DNA from: a virus
Direction: 5' to 3' (one strand)
Virus record (IMG/VR): IMGVR_UViG_3300031754_000002
Location: 41,859-105,858 of that record
Length of the DNA: 64,000 nt
Position 1 is the stretch's first letter, and every line of letters starts with the position of its first letter. Shown here one piece after another: positions 17,152-23,696 of this stretch. Made by a program: the position numbers and the translations under genes. The notes under the pieces are model-generated. The model was given only the letters and a program-made list of their open reading frames with translations. It was not told the DNA's origin and did not search any database.

Positions 17152-17991
17152 ATGAACAGGTTGTCCACCGAGAAGCGCGCCGCGATCCTCGGAATGATGG
17201 TTGAGGGCAACAGCCTTCGCGCGACGACCCGCATGGCAGGCTGCTCGATCAACACCGTCTCGAAGCTGCTGCTGGACATTGGTGAGGCATGCGCCTCCTA
17301 CCAGGACGAGCATCTACGGGACCTGCCATGCAAGACGATCGAGGCAGACGAGATTTGGTCGTTCGTCGCCTACAAGGAGCGAAACAAGCCAGCCGAGATG
17401 AAGGGCACGTTCGGCACCGGCGATGTCTGGACATGGACGGCGCTCGACGCCGACTCCAAGCTCATCGTGTGCTGGTACGTGGGCGACCGGAAATACGAGG
17501 ACGCCGCCGCGTTCATGCTGGACCTCAAGGACCGTCTACGCGACCGCATCCAGCTCACGACGGACGGGCACGCCGCCTACCCGAATGCGGTCGGCCTGGC
17601 GTTCCGCCACAACATCGACTTTGCGCAGCTCATCAAGCAGTACGCAGCGGACCCACGCACCGGACAGGCTCGCTACAGCCCGCCAGTCTGCACAGGAGCG
17701 CGCGTCCGTGTCGATCGCGGCAACCCGGACCCCGCGAAGATCAGCACGTCCTACGTCGAGCGCCAGAACCTCACGATGCGGATGGGTATGCGCCGCTTCA
17801 CACGGCTGACCAACGGCTTCTCGAAGAAGCTCGACAACCACATGGCCTCCATCGCCCTGCACTTCATGCACTACAACTTCGGCCGTCCGCACACCAGCCT
17901 CAAGAACCCCTACCCGCGCACGCCAGCGATGGCCGCAGGCGTCGCCGACCACATCTGGACCCTGCAAGAGATCGCGGGGCTACTCGATTGA
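17152..17991 (+). CDS. IS1-family DDE transposase (279 aa)
   Basis: MNRLSTEKRAAILGM starts the N-terminal helix-turn-helix. Catalytic motifs are visible: IEADEIWSFV (first Asp), LTTDGHAAYPNA (second Asp) and STSYVERQNLTMRMG (Glu). The C-terminus EIAGLLD ends directly inside the right terminal repeat, the usual compact arrangement. A CATAAT box lies just upstream with no clear ribosome site. It is clearly related to the transposase at 47825-48667. Confidence 0.9.
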   Translation: MNRLSTEKRAAILGMMVEGNSLRATTRMAGCSINTVSKLLLDIGEACASYQDEHLRDLPCKTIEADEIWSFVAYKERNKPAEMKGTFGTGDVWTWTALDADSKLIVCWYVGDRKYEDAAAFMLDLKDRLRDRIQLTTDGHAAYPNAVGLAFRHNIDFAQLIKQYAADPRTGQARYSPPVCTGARVRVDRGNPDPAKISTSYVERQNLTMRMGMRRFTRLTNGFSKKLDNHMASIALHFMHYNFGRPHTSLKNPYPRTPAMAAGVADHIWTLQEIAGLLD

Positions 17992-18040
17992 AACTGAGGC
18001 ACTACCGCCCGAATACGCGGTGATCTTCTGCGCCGGCATG

Positions 18041-18202
18041 ATGAGGAGGCCAAAGAGCTTCGGATCGTTGAAGGCTAAGGATCTAAACGAGCGCAAGCTA
18101 ATCTTCGGATGCGATTGTGGTTGTCGTGGCGACTGGTCACTCGATGATGCGGGGCTATATGAGCGTCCGGCCCTCGACTCGCTGCTGGGGAAAGCGACGT
18201 GA
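18041..18202 (+). CDS. Phage hypothetical protein (53 aa)
   Basis: The chosen start is ATG 18041; a GTG at 18020 lies only six bases past the target duplication. The protein has a basic N-terminal half and a CDCGCRGDW cluster that may bind a metal. It overlaps the next gene by four bases (GTGA). Confidence 0.45.
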   Translation: MRRPKSFGSLKAKDLNERKLIFGCDCGCRGDWSLDDAGLYERPALDSLLGKAT

Positions 18203-18525
18203 GACGCAACCTAAGCATCAGCTTCGAGGAAGCCTTTATCGAACGCCTAGACTTGGAACGTGGCACTATCTCGCGGGGCCGCTGGATCGAAGGCGAGCGA
18301 GCAATCGCGCCAAATACTACCGCTGCCGAGATTGGCTCAATGGCCGCCAATGCCTTCGGTGCCATGGTTGCCGCCGAGAACGATAACCTCCGGGCAGCAC
18401 GCGCTCAACCATCACCGCTCGCCCATCCCGTCGAGACCCTTGGCGAGATCGATGAGCACGTCACCGTGGAAACCCGCAAGCCCTCCTCGGTATCCCCTAA
18501 GCTGAGCGCAGACATCAAACCCTAA
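18199..18525 (+). CDS. RHH-like N-terminal domain protein (108 aa)
   Basis: The GTG at 18199 overlaps the preceding stop. Residues 1-35 (RRNLSISFEEAFIERLDLE) resemble a ribbon-helix-helix strand and first helix; the rest is Ala/Pro/Ser-rich and low in predicted structure. A regulatory role is possible. Confidence 0.5.
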   Translation: MRRNLSISFEEAFIERLDLERGTISRGRWIEGERAIAPNTTAAEIGSMAANAFGAMVAAENDNLRAARAQPSPLAHPVETLGEIDEHVTVETRKPSSVSPKLSADIKP

Positions 18526-18563
18526 CCGAAGCAAACCAAACCCAAAACACGGAGACAAACACC

Positions 18564-19025
18564 ATGAGGCAGCTACAACGACAGGGCGACGTACTTCTAA
18601 TCCCTATCGACAGCATCCCCGCGAACGCAACAGCCGTCGCCCGGGACGCCCGCGGGCGAATTGTGCTCGCTGAGGGTGAGCGCACTGGGCACGCGCACTG
18701 TGTTCTCGACGATGCCGCGACACTATTTCGCCAGGATGATCTCGACGAGATGGCCGACCGTTTCCTACATGTGCAGGCCGAGTGCGGACTTATCGACGCT
18801 TGGCGGTGCCGTGACCGGCGGCGAGACATCGTATGCTGGATGCCCGCATACCAAAACACGGACCGCATCGAAGCGGCCGACTATGCAATTCTCGCCCGCG
18901 AAGACATACCTGGCGTCATTGTCGAGCACGAGGAGCACCTACATTTCGTCGTGCTGCCCGGGGACCACATCATCCGGCCGAAGCGTGAATACCAGCCAGA
19001 GGCCCCACGTCAGGTGATGGACTGA
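18564..19025 (+). CDS. Conserved unknown protein often paired with DUF6745 (153 aa)
   Basis: The start (RQLQRQGDVLLIPIDSI) and the core (RGRIVLAEGERTGHAH, VEHEEHLHFVVLPGD, REYQPEAPRQVMD) form a recognisable beta-rich protein that, from memory, is encoded next to DUF6745 genes in actinobacteria and cyanobacteria. That partner follows here. The biochemical role is unknown. An A-rich, G-poor leader with GGAGA precedes the ATG. Confidence 0.65.
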   Translation: MRQLQRQGDVLLIPIDSIPANATAVARDARGRIVLAEGERTGHAHCVLDDAATLFRQDDLDEMADRFLHVQAECGLIDAWRCRDRRRDIVCWMPAYQNTDRIEAADYAILAREDIPGVIVEHEEHLHFVVLPGDHIIRPKREYQPEAPRQVMD

Positions 19026-19059
19026 TGGCGGCTCTAATTGGTGACAGGATGCTTCGCTG

Positions 19060-20412
19060 ATGGGCAAGCTCACGAAACTAACCCCAAGCCAAACCAAGCA
19101 TCTCGCGGCGAGTTATGAGGAATGGCTATCCGTCGGCCGCTGCACCGAACCAGCCGATCGGCCAGCAATGGAGACAGCGGTCCGCGCGATGTACGCCGAG
19201 ATTGGCCAGCCTCCACCAGCAGTCGTCTGGCTGGACTCTCCGTTGGCTGGCGTGTGTGGCTCCTGGTTCCTATCAAACCTGTTGAAGACGTTGCGCAACG
19301 ACGCAAACCAGCTCGGGGACCAGCTCAGGGACCAGCTCAGGGACCAGCTCGGGGGCCAGCTCAGGGGCCAGCTTGGGGACCAGCTCAGGGGCCAGCTCGG
19401 GGACCAGCTCTGGGACCAGCTCTGGGGCCAGCTTGGGGGCCAGCTTGGGGACCAGCTCAGGGACCAGCTCAGGGGCCAGCTCAGGGACCAGCTCAGGGAC
19501 CAGCTCTGGGGCCAGCTCGGGGGCCAGCTCAGGGGCCAGCTTGGGGACCAGCTCAGGGACCAGCTCTGGGGCCAGCTTGGGGACCAGCTCAGGGGCCAGC
19601 TCGGGGGCCAGCTCAGGGGCCAGCTCGGGGGCCAGCTCAGGGGCCAGCTCGGGGGCCAGCTCAGGGACCAGCTCAGGGGCCAGCTCGGGGACCAGCTCTG
19701 GGACCAGCTCTGGGGCCAGCTTGGGGGCCAGCTTGGGGACCAGCTCAGGGACCAGCTCGCACAATGCTGGTGGGCACAGCATGAAGCCGCGTGGATCGCA
19801 TTTTACTTGTGGCCCGAGACGAACCTAGCCGTCAACTACAAGGAACAGGTAAGTCGGCGTCTCGCCCTTTGGGAGACAACCGCGCGGTCTAGCTCATGGT
19901 GGTGGCCGATGATCGGCTTGGTTGTCCTTACGGAGCGACCATCCAACGTGTCCGTAGATGGTGAGGGCCGGCTACATGACGAGCGAGGTCCAGCGCTCGG
20001 CTACCGGGATGGGTGGGGCGTATGGTCGATCCACGGTGTACGAGTGACACCAAAGATTGTCGAGCACCCAGAGAGCCTAACGGTGCAAGAGATCCGGGAC
20101 GAGCCGAACGTGGAGGTTCGACGGGTGATGCTCGAACGGTTCGGTGCGGACCGCTTCATGGCGGAAAGCAACGCTGAGCTTATCGGCGAGGATGATTGGG
20201 GGAAGCTGTGGCGGATACCCGACGCGCCAGATGAGCCAGACGGTAAGCCGCTGGTGCTCGTTGAGATGCTGAACTCAACCCCGGAGCCAGACGGCTCGGT
20301 ACGCACATACTATGAGCGTGCTCACCCTGACGTGCAGACACCTTTGGCGGCGTTGGCTTGGCAGGCGAACATGAGCGAGAGCGAGTACATGCAGATGGGG
20401 GCGCAAACGTGA
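19060..20412 (+). CDS. DUF6745-like protein with a 37-unit tetrapeptide repeat (450 aa)
   Basis: Residues 1-82 match the usual N-terminal part (EEWLSVGRCTEPADRPAM). Residues 84-231 are replaced by repeats of Gln-Leu-x-(Asp/Gly). The C-terminal half resumes the DUF6745-like pattern: WPMIGLVVLTERP, DERGPALGYRDGWGVWSIHG and PLVLVEMLNSTPEPDGS. The repeat may form a long amphipathic helix or beta solenoid. The frame is open across the whole repeat because units are 12 bp. Confidence 0.7.
   Translation: MGKLTKLTPSQTKHLAASYEEWLSVGRCTEPADRPAMETAVRAMYAEIGQPPPAVVWLDSPLAGVCGSWFLSNLLKTLRNDANQLGDQLRDQLRDQLGGQLRGQLGDQLRGQLGDQLWDQLWGQLGGQLGDQLRDQLRGQLRDQLRDQLWGQLGGQLRGQLGDQLRDQLWGQLGDQLRGQLGGQLRGQLGGQLRGQLGGQLRDQLRGQLGDQLWDQLWGQLGGQLGDQLRDQLAQCWWAQHEAAWIAFYLWPETNLAVNYKEQVSRRLALWETTARSSSWWWPMIGLVVLTERPSNVSVDGEGRLHDERGPALGYRDGWGVWSIHGVRVTPKIVEHPESLTVQEIRDEPNVEVRRVMLERFGADRFMAESNAELIGEDDWGKLWRIPDAPDEPDGKPLVLVEMLNSTPEPDGSVRTYYERAHPDVQTPLAALAWQANMSESEYMQMGAQT
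19309..19752 (+). repeat. 12-bp minisatellite, 37 units, inside the DUF6745-like gene
   Basis: The unit is CAGCTCNGGGRC with variants at the third and fourth codons (Gly, Arg or Trp; Asp or Gly). A six-unit block (Gly-Asp, Trp-Asp, Trp-Gly, Gly-Gly, Gly-Asp, Arg-Asp) occurs at units 8-13 and again at 32-37, showing higher-order duplication. Copy number should vary by slippage without breaking the frame. Confidence 0.9.
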
Positions 20413-20537
20413 ACCGCATCCTGAATGCGCCGGATGACTCGTTCGCTGGTGTAAGTGCGATGATACCCGCAGAGCTTGGCCGTGTCGGCTACTCTTTCAA
20501 CTCCGATATCCCCGTGCCGGCCGGCAGCACAGTCATC
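20409..20537 (+). pseudogene. 5' part of a 72-aa gene split by the IS1595-family element
   Basis: The GTG at 20409 overlaps the preceding stop region. The frame (NRILNAPDDSFAG, FNSDIPVPAGSTVI) is 43 codons long at the insertion point. After removing the element and one target copy it continues from 23610 as YIECANCVLGKHGLA to a TAA at 23694-23696. The restored product has a Cys-rich C-terminus (CDCNCHS) that may bind zinc. Confidence 0.65.
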
Positions 20538-20568
20538 GGGGATTATCCCCTTGACACAGGGTCGGATA

Positions 20569-20721
20569 TCAGCTAGAGTCCTTCTTAGTGGACTCTTTTG
20601 CCTTTGGTTTCCGGGCTTTTTGGGCCTCTGCGCGCACCGCTTCCCGTGCTTGCTTGGGGAACATTCGCTGCGCGACCTGCTCGTTTGTGAGGTCGTGGGC
20701 CTTGGGCTTCGCTCGTGGCAT
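20569..20721 (-). CDS. Small lysine-rich protein near the element end (50 aa)
   Basis: The frame MPRAKPKAHDLTNEQVAQRM is followed by a Lys/Ala-rich tail (AQKARKPKAKESTKK). It diverges from the transposase and lies close to the left terminus. In size and composition it parallels the KGG proteins carried by the IS1-type elements, though it lacks the KGG motif. Confidence 0.5.
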   Translation of the reverse strand: MPRAKPKAHDLTNEQVAQRMFPKQAREAVRAEAQKARKPKAKESTKKDSS

Positions 20722-20733
20722 GGTGGCTCTCTG

Positions 20734-21705
20734 ATGGAGTCTACGACGCTTGTGGGCCTGATCGAGGAGTTCGGCAGCGAGGAGAAGTGCCGCGCCTATC
20801 TTGAGGATCTGCGTTGGCCCGCTGGCCCCGAGTGCCCGCGCTGCGACGAGCCGACCACCGTTTCGCGGATCGCCTCGCGCAACCAGTTCGAGTGCGACAA
20901 GTGCCGCTACCAGTTCTCGGTCACGGCTGGGACGCTGTTCCACGACTCGCACCTGCCGTTGTGGAAGTGGTTCCTCGCGGTCTACCTGATGTGCGAGAGC
21001 AAGAAGGGCATCAGCGCCAAGCAGCTACACCGGATGCTCGGCGGCTCGTATAAGACGAGTTGGTATCTCTGCCACCGCGTCAGAGCGGCAATGGGCGAGG
21101 ACGAACAGCCGCTACTGACCGGCACGGTGGAGGTTGACGAGACCTACGTCGGCGGCAAACGCAAAGGCTACGGCGCCGGATATCGCGGGAACAAGGTCAT
21201 CGTGGCCGGTGCGATCGAGCGCGGCGGCGACATACGCCTACGGCTCGTCCCGAACACCCGCCGCCACAACCTGGAGCAGTTCATCGACTCCACCGTCTCA
21301 GACGACACGGAGGCGGTCTACACGGACGAGTTGAAGTCCTATGACGGCATCGCGGGCGAGAACCACCAGACCGTCGAGCACAAAGCCGAAGAATGGGTGC
21401 GGGGCGAGGTTCACACGAACAGCGTCGAGTCTGCCTGGAGCCTGCTCAAGCGCTCGATCGTGGGGACCTACCACCATATGAGCGTCAAGCACCTGCCCGC
21501 GTATCTGGCGGAGATGGAATGGCGCTTCAACCGCCGCGAGAACCCCTACCTATTCAGAGACACGCTGCTGGTGCTCCTCCACGGAGACGCGCTGCCCTAC
21601 AGCGTTCTGATCGAACGCGACGACCCCGGCGAGCGCCAGCGCGAGAACGACGCACTCATGCGGCGAGAGGCGAAGCGTCAGGCACGCCAGCAGCGCCCGT
21701 GCTAG
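20734..21705 (+). CDS. IS1595-family (ISXO2-like) transposase (323 aa)
   Basis: An N-terminal zinc ribbon (CPRCDEPTTV, CDKCRYQFSVTAGT) is followed by the ISXO2-like DDE domain: TVEVDETYVGGKRKG (first Asp), AVYTDELKSYDG (second Asp) and a C-terminal RGEVHTNSVESAWSLLKR block with Asn/Glu. ATG 20734 is used. The C-terminal 40 residues are highly charged. Confidence 0.93.
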   Translation: MESTTLVGLIEEFGSEEKCRAYLEDLRWPAGPECPRCDEPTTVSRIASRNQFECDKCRYQFSVTAGTLFHDSHLPLWKWFLAVYLMCESKKGISAKQLHRMLGGSYKTSWYLCHRVRAAMGEDEQPLLTGTVEVDETYVGGKRKGYGAGYRGNKVIVAGAIERGGDIRLRLVPNTRRHNLEQFIDSTVSDDTEAVYTDELKSYDGIAGENHQTVEHKAEEWVRGEVHTNSVESAWSLLKRSIVGTYHHMSVKHLPAYLAEMEWRFNRRENPYLFRDTLLVLLHGDALPYSVLIERDDPGERQRENDALMRREAKRQARQQRPC

Positions 21706-21938
21706 CGGCCTTCGCCGCGCTCGATCTCGGCCGCAAGGTCTGCGAGGGTCGCTCCGTAGCACCGTAGAAGGGCCATCATGGTCGGGTAGGCGATGCCTGC
21801 GCCATGCTCAACCGTGGATATGTGCCGTCCGCTGACGCTCACGGCTTCGGCCGCCTGCTCCTGCGTCTTGCCAGCCTTGCGTCTGATCGCCGCGAGCGCC
21901 CCGCCGAGAGCGAGGTAATCATCAGCGGCGCCCGTCAT
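21702..21938 (-). CDS. XRE-family HTH regulator, element cargo (78 aa)
   Basis: Cro/C1-type helices are clear: LAAIRRKAGKTQEQAAEAV, SVSGRHISTVEHGAG and PTMMALLRCYGATLADL. It is closely similar to the gene directly upstream at 21955-22185, so the pair arose by tandem duplication. It overlaps the transposase stop by four bases on the opposite strand. Confidence 0.8.
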   Translation of the reverse strand: MTGAADDYLALGGALAAIRRKAGKTQEQAAEAVSVSGRHISTVEHGAGIAYPTMMALLRCYGATLADLAAEIERGEGR

Positions 21939-21954
21939 GCGCAGCGCAGCGTAT

Positions 21955-22185
21955 CTAGCCGCGTTCGACCTCGGCGGCCAGCTCCGCGAGACTCGCCCGG
22001 TAGAACCTCAGCAGCGCCATCATCGTCGGGAAGGCGATCCCGGTCCGGCCCTTCTCGACCGTCGAGATATGACGGGCGCCAACATTGACGGCCGCGCCCG
22101 CTTCGGCCTGGGTGCGGCCTGCTCGGCGACGTAGCGCCGCGAGCGCTCTACCGAGCCGCACATAGTCGTCTGCGGGATCGATCAT
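21955..22185 (-). CDS. XRE-family HTH regulator, tandem paralogue (76 aa)
   Basis: The HTH core (LAALRRRAGRTQAEAGAAV, VGARHISTVEKGRTG, PTMMALLRFYRASLAEL) parallels its neighbour along its whole length. It begins divergently from the winged-helix gene at 22307; the 120 bp between them probably holds promoters for both. Confidence 0.8.
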   Translation of the reverse strand: MIDPADDYVRLGRALAALRRRAGRTQAEAGAAVNVGARHISTVEKGRTGIAFPTMMALLRFYRASLAELAAEVERG

Positions 22186-22306
22186 CTATCTGGACTCAAT
22201 GTGAGACATCAAATCTGCTACCGTTTGGCCGCTTGTACAAACGGCGGGACCGTTGGGAGGTTACCCCGACGGCCCCGCCTACATCGACAGAGAGCTTGCT
22301 CTGCCA

Positions 22307-22558
22307 ATGCCGAAGCAGGATACCGATGGGCTTGATTTTGACGCCGAGCGCGCGATAGTCGCGCGGCTCTTGGAGGACACGTCAAAGCTCGTTGCACGCG
22401 ACCGGCTCTACGCGACCGCTCCGAGCATCACACCCGAGCGACTGGACGCCGCCGTTGCGTCGCTGGCACGAGCGCGTGTCCTGTTGATCCAGCGCGACGG
22501 GCTGCGCGCTACCGGAACGCTCAAACGCTTGGCTGCTCTGCGCATGGTCGTCTTCTGA
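22307..22558 (+). CDS. Winged-helix-like element cargo protein (83 aa)
   Basis: The ATG at 22307 is preferred; a TTG at 22253 is possible. The pattern ERAIVARLLEDTSK, ERLDAAVASLARARVLLIQR, DGLRATGTLKRLAAL fits a winged helix and resembles the cargo gene at 15288. Its stop overlaps the next start. Confidence 0.5.
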   Translation: MPKQDTDGLDFDAERAIVARLLEDTSKLVARDRLYATAPSITPERLDAAVASLARARVLLIQRDGLRATGTLKRLAALRMVVF

Positions 22559-22776
22559 TGCACCGTCTCGAACTCAACGTGACCGCTGACGAGTTCCGCG
22601 AGCGCCTGGCCGCCGCCAAGCGCCAGAACCTCAGCATCAGCGACCACCTCCGCATCGCACTCGGGATGCAACCGTTCGGCGACCAGCCGCTATACGAGGT
22701 GGACCGCGAACCTCGCGGACGCCTGCAGCTCGTGCATAGCGAGCGGCAGGCACAGCGGCAGGCACAGCGGCGATAA
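22558..22776 (+). CDS. RHH-like small element protein (72 aa)
   Basis: The start LELNVTADEFRERLAAAK followed by LSISDHLRIALG resembles a strand-helix-helix DNA-binding fold. The C-terminus ends in a short repeat (RQAQRQAQRR). Coupled to the preceding gene by an ATGA overlap. Confidence 0.5.
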   Translation: MHRLELNVTADEFRERLAAAKRQNLSISDHLRIALGMQPFGDQPLYEVDREPRGRLQLVHSERQAQRQAQRR

Positions 22777-22809
22777 CATCGGCGATCGATTCACGCCACG
22801 GAGACGATC

Positions 22810-23553
22810 TTACGATTCGCCGAGGATCGCCTTCAGCACCTCCACGCGCTGCTCGATGTAACCCGCGAGTCGGTCAAAGTCGCCCTGCGTGGGGTCGGGA
22901 TGTGCGGGCGGAGGCTTGCCGTCGAACGCGTCCGACTTCAATGGCAATTCAGCGATCAGTCGGTGTTGCACCTTCACGGACCATGCCGCCGCCCGTTCGG
23001 TGAGGCGCCTGAGCATCGCAGTCGGATCGGGGGTAAACATCGACAACGAGTCGAGGATAAACGAGGATTCGCCTGCGAGCCGCCGCTTCTGCTTATTGAT
23101 TGAGATCCCGAACTCCGTCCCCCGCTCGCGCTCATGGGAAAGCCACGCCCGAAGCTCGGGGCTAAGCTGCTCGGCGCGTAGCTCGCCCGTCGCCTCATGC
23201 TTGCTCTGCTCGCGCTGCGCACCGGGAATGACCCGCGCGGGTATTTCGCGCGCAGGTCGATGCGACGGTGCGGAGACGGGGCGCTTGGGCGCCGCAGAAG
23301 GCGCGGGCGGTTGGCCGCGAGCAATAGCAGACCAGTGTTTGACGCGCTCCGGCCCAAGCGCCACCAAGCCCACGATGATCGTGGCGGTAGCCGCCAACAC
23401 CACCCCAAGCGTATGGGACTGTGTGATCCCAGCGTCCCTCAGCCATTTGACCGCACCCGGAGCGCCCTGAGCCGTCTCGATCAACCCAAGAACGAAGGTC
23501 AACGCCAACAGTCCTCGGAACGAGAGCCAGGAGATACGCAGGGCACGTGCCAC
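22810..23553 (-). CDS. Membrane-anchored element cargo protein (247 aa)
   Basis: Two N-terminal membrane helices (LSFRGLLALTFVLGLIE and LGVVLAATATIIVGLVAL) are followed by a Pro/Ala-rich basic linker and a soluble helical domain of about 130 residues (SPELRAWLSHERERG, GYIEQRVEVLKAIL). No family recognised. It lies at the right end of the element and faces left. Confidence 0.6.
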   Translation of the reverse strand: MARALRISWLSFRGLLALTFVLGLIETAQGAPGAVKWLRDAGITQSHTLGVVLAATATIIVGLVALGPERVKHWSAIARGQPPAPSAAPKRPVSAPSHRPAREIPARVIPGAQREQSKHEATGELRAEQLSPELRAWLSHERERGTEFGISINKQKRRLAGESSFILDSLSMFTPDPTAMLRRLTERAAAWSVKVQHRLIAELPLKSDAFDGKPPPAHPDPTQGDFDRLAGYIEQRVEVLKAILGES

Positions 23554-23609
23554 GATCGGCCCGACTCTAGCATGTGACCCTGCATCAACGGGATAGTCCC
23601 CCAGTCATC

Positions 23610-23696
23610 TACATTGAATGTGCTAACTGCGTCCTTGGCAAGCACGGACTTGCAAGTCACGTTTCGCCTCAGTGCGACTGCAACTGTCACTCGTAA
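23610..23696 (+). pseudogene. 3' part of the gene split by the IS1595-family element
   Basis: Continues in frame from 20409-20537 once the element and one target copy are removed. It encodes YIECANCVLGKHGLA and a Cys-rich tail, ending TAA, ten bases past the end of the convergent terminase gene. Confidence 0.6.

Larger units (their letters stand above)
15158..18006. mobile_element. IS1-family element with passenger genes (2849 bp)
   Basis: The ends GGTAGTGTCTCAGTTT (15158-15173) and its near-perfect inverted copy (17991-18006) match at 15 of 16 positions. An 8-bp target duplication GCCCGAAT flanks it (15150-15157 and 18007-18014). The IS1-type transposase ends directly at the right terminus. 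About 2 kb of cargo lies on the left: a winged-helix-like gene, an XRE regulator, two unknown genes and a KGG-type basic protein. Confidence 0.9.
20538..23601. mobile_element. IS1595-family element with passenger genes (3064 bp)
   Basis: The left end GGGGATTATCCC and the inverted right end share 22 of about 26 bases. A perfect 8-bp target duplication CAGTCATC flanks the element (20530-20537 and 23602-23609). It encodes an ISXO2-like transposase with zinc ribbon, two tandem XRE regulators, a small basic protein, a winged-helix-like gene, an RHH-like gene and a membrane protein. Confidence 0.92.

Noticed and set aside
17289-18023. 244-residue Arg-rich ORF overlapping the transposase
   Set aside because: Shadow frame of a high-GC gene; composition is not protein-like.
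19273-19782. 169-residue antisense ORF over the minisatellite
   Set aside because: It is a mirror of the 12-bp repeat and lacks a ribosome site; the plus-strand gene has conserved flanks.
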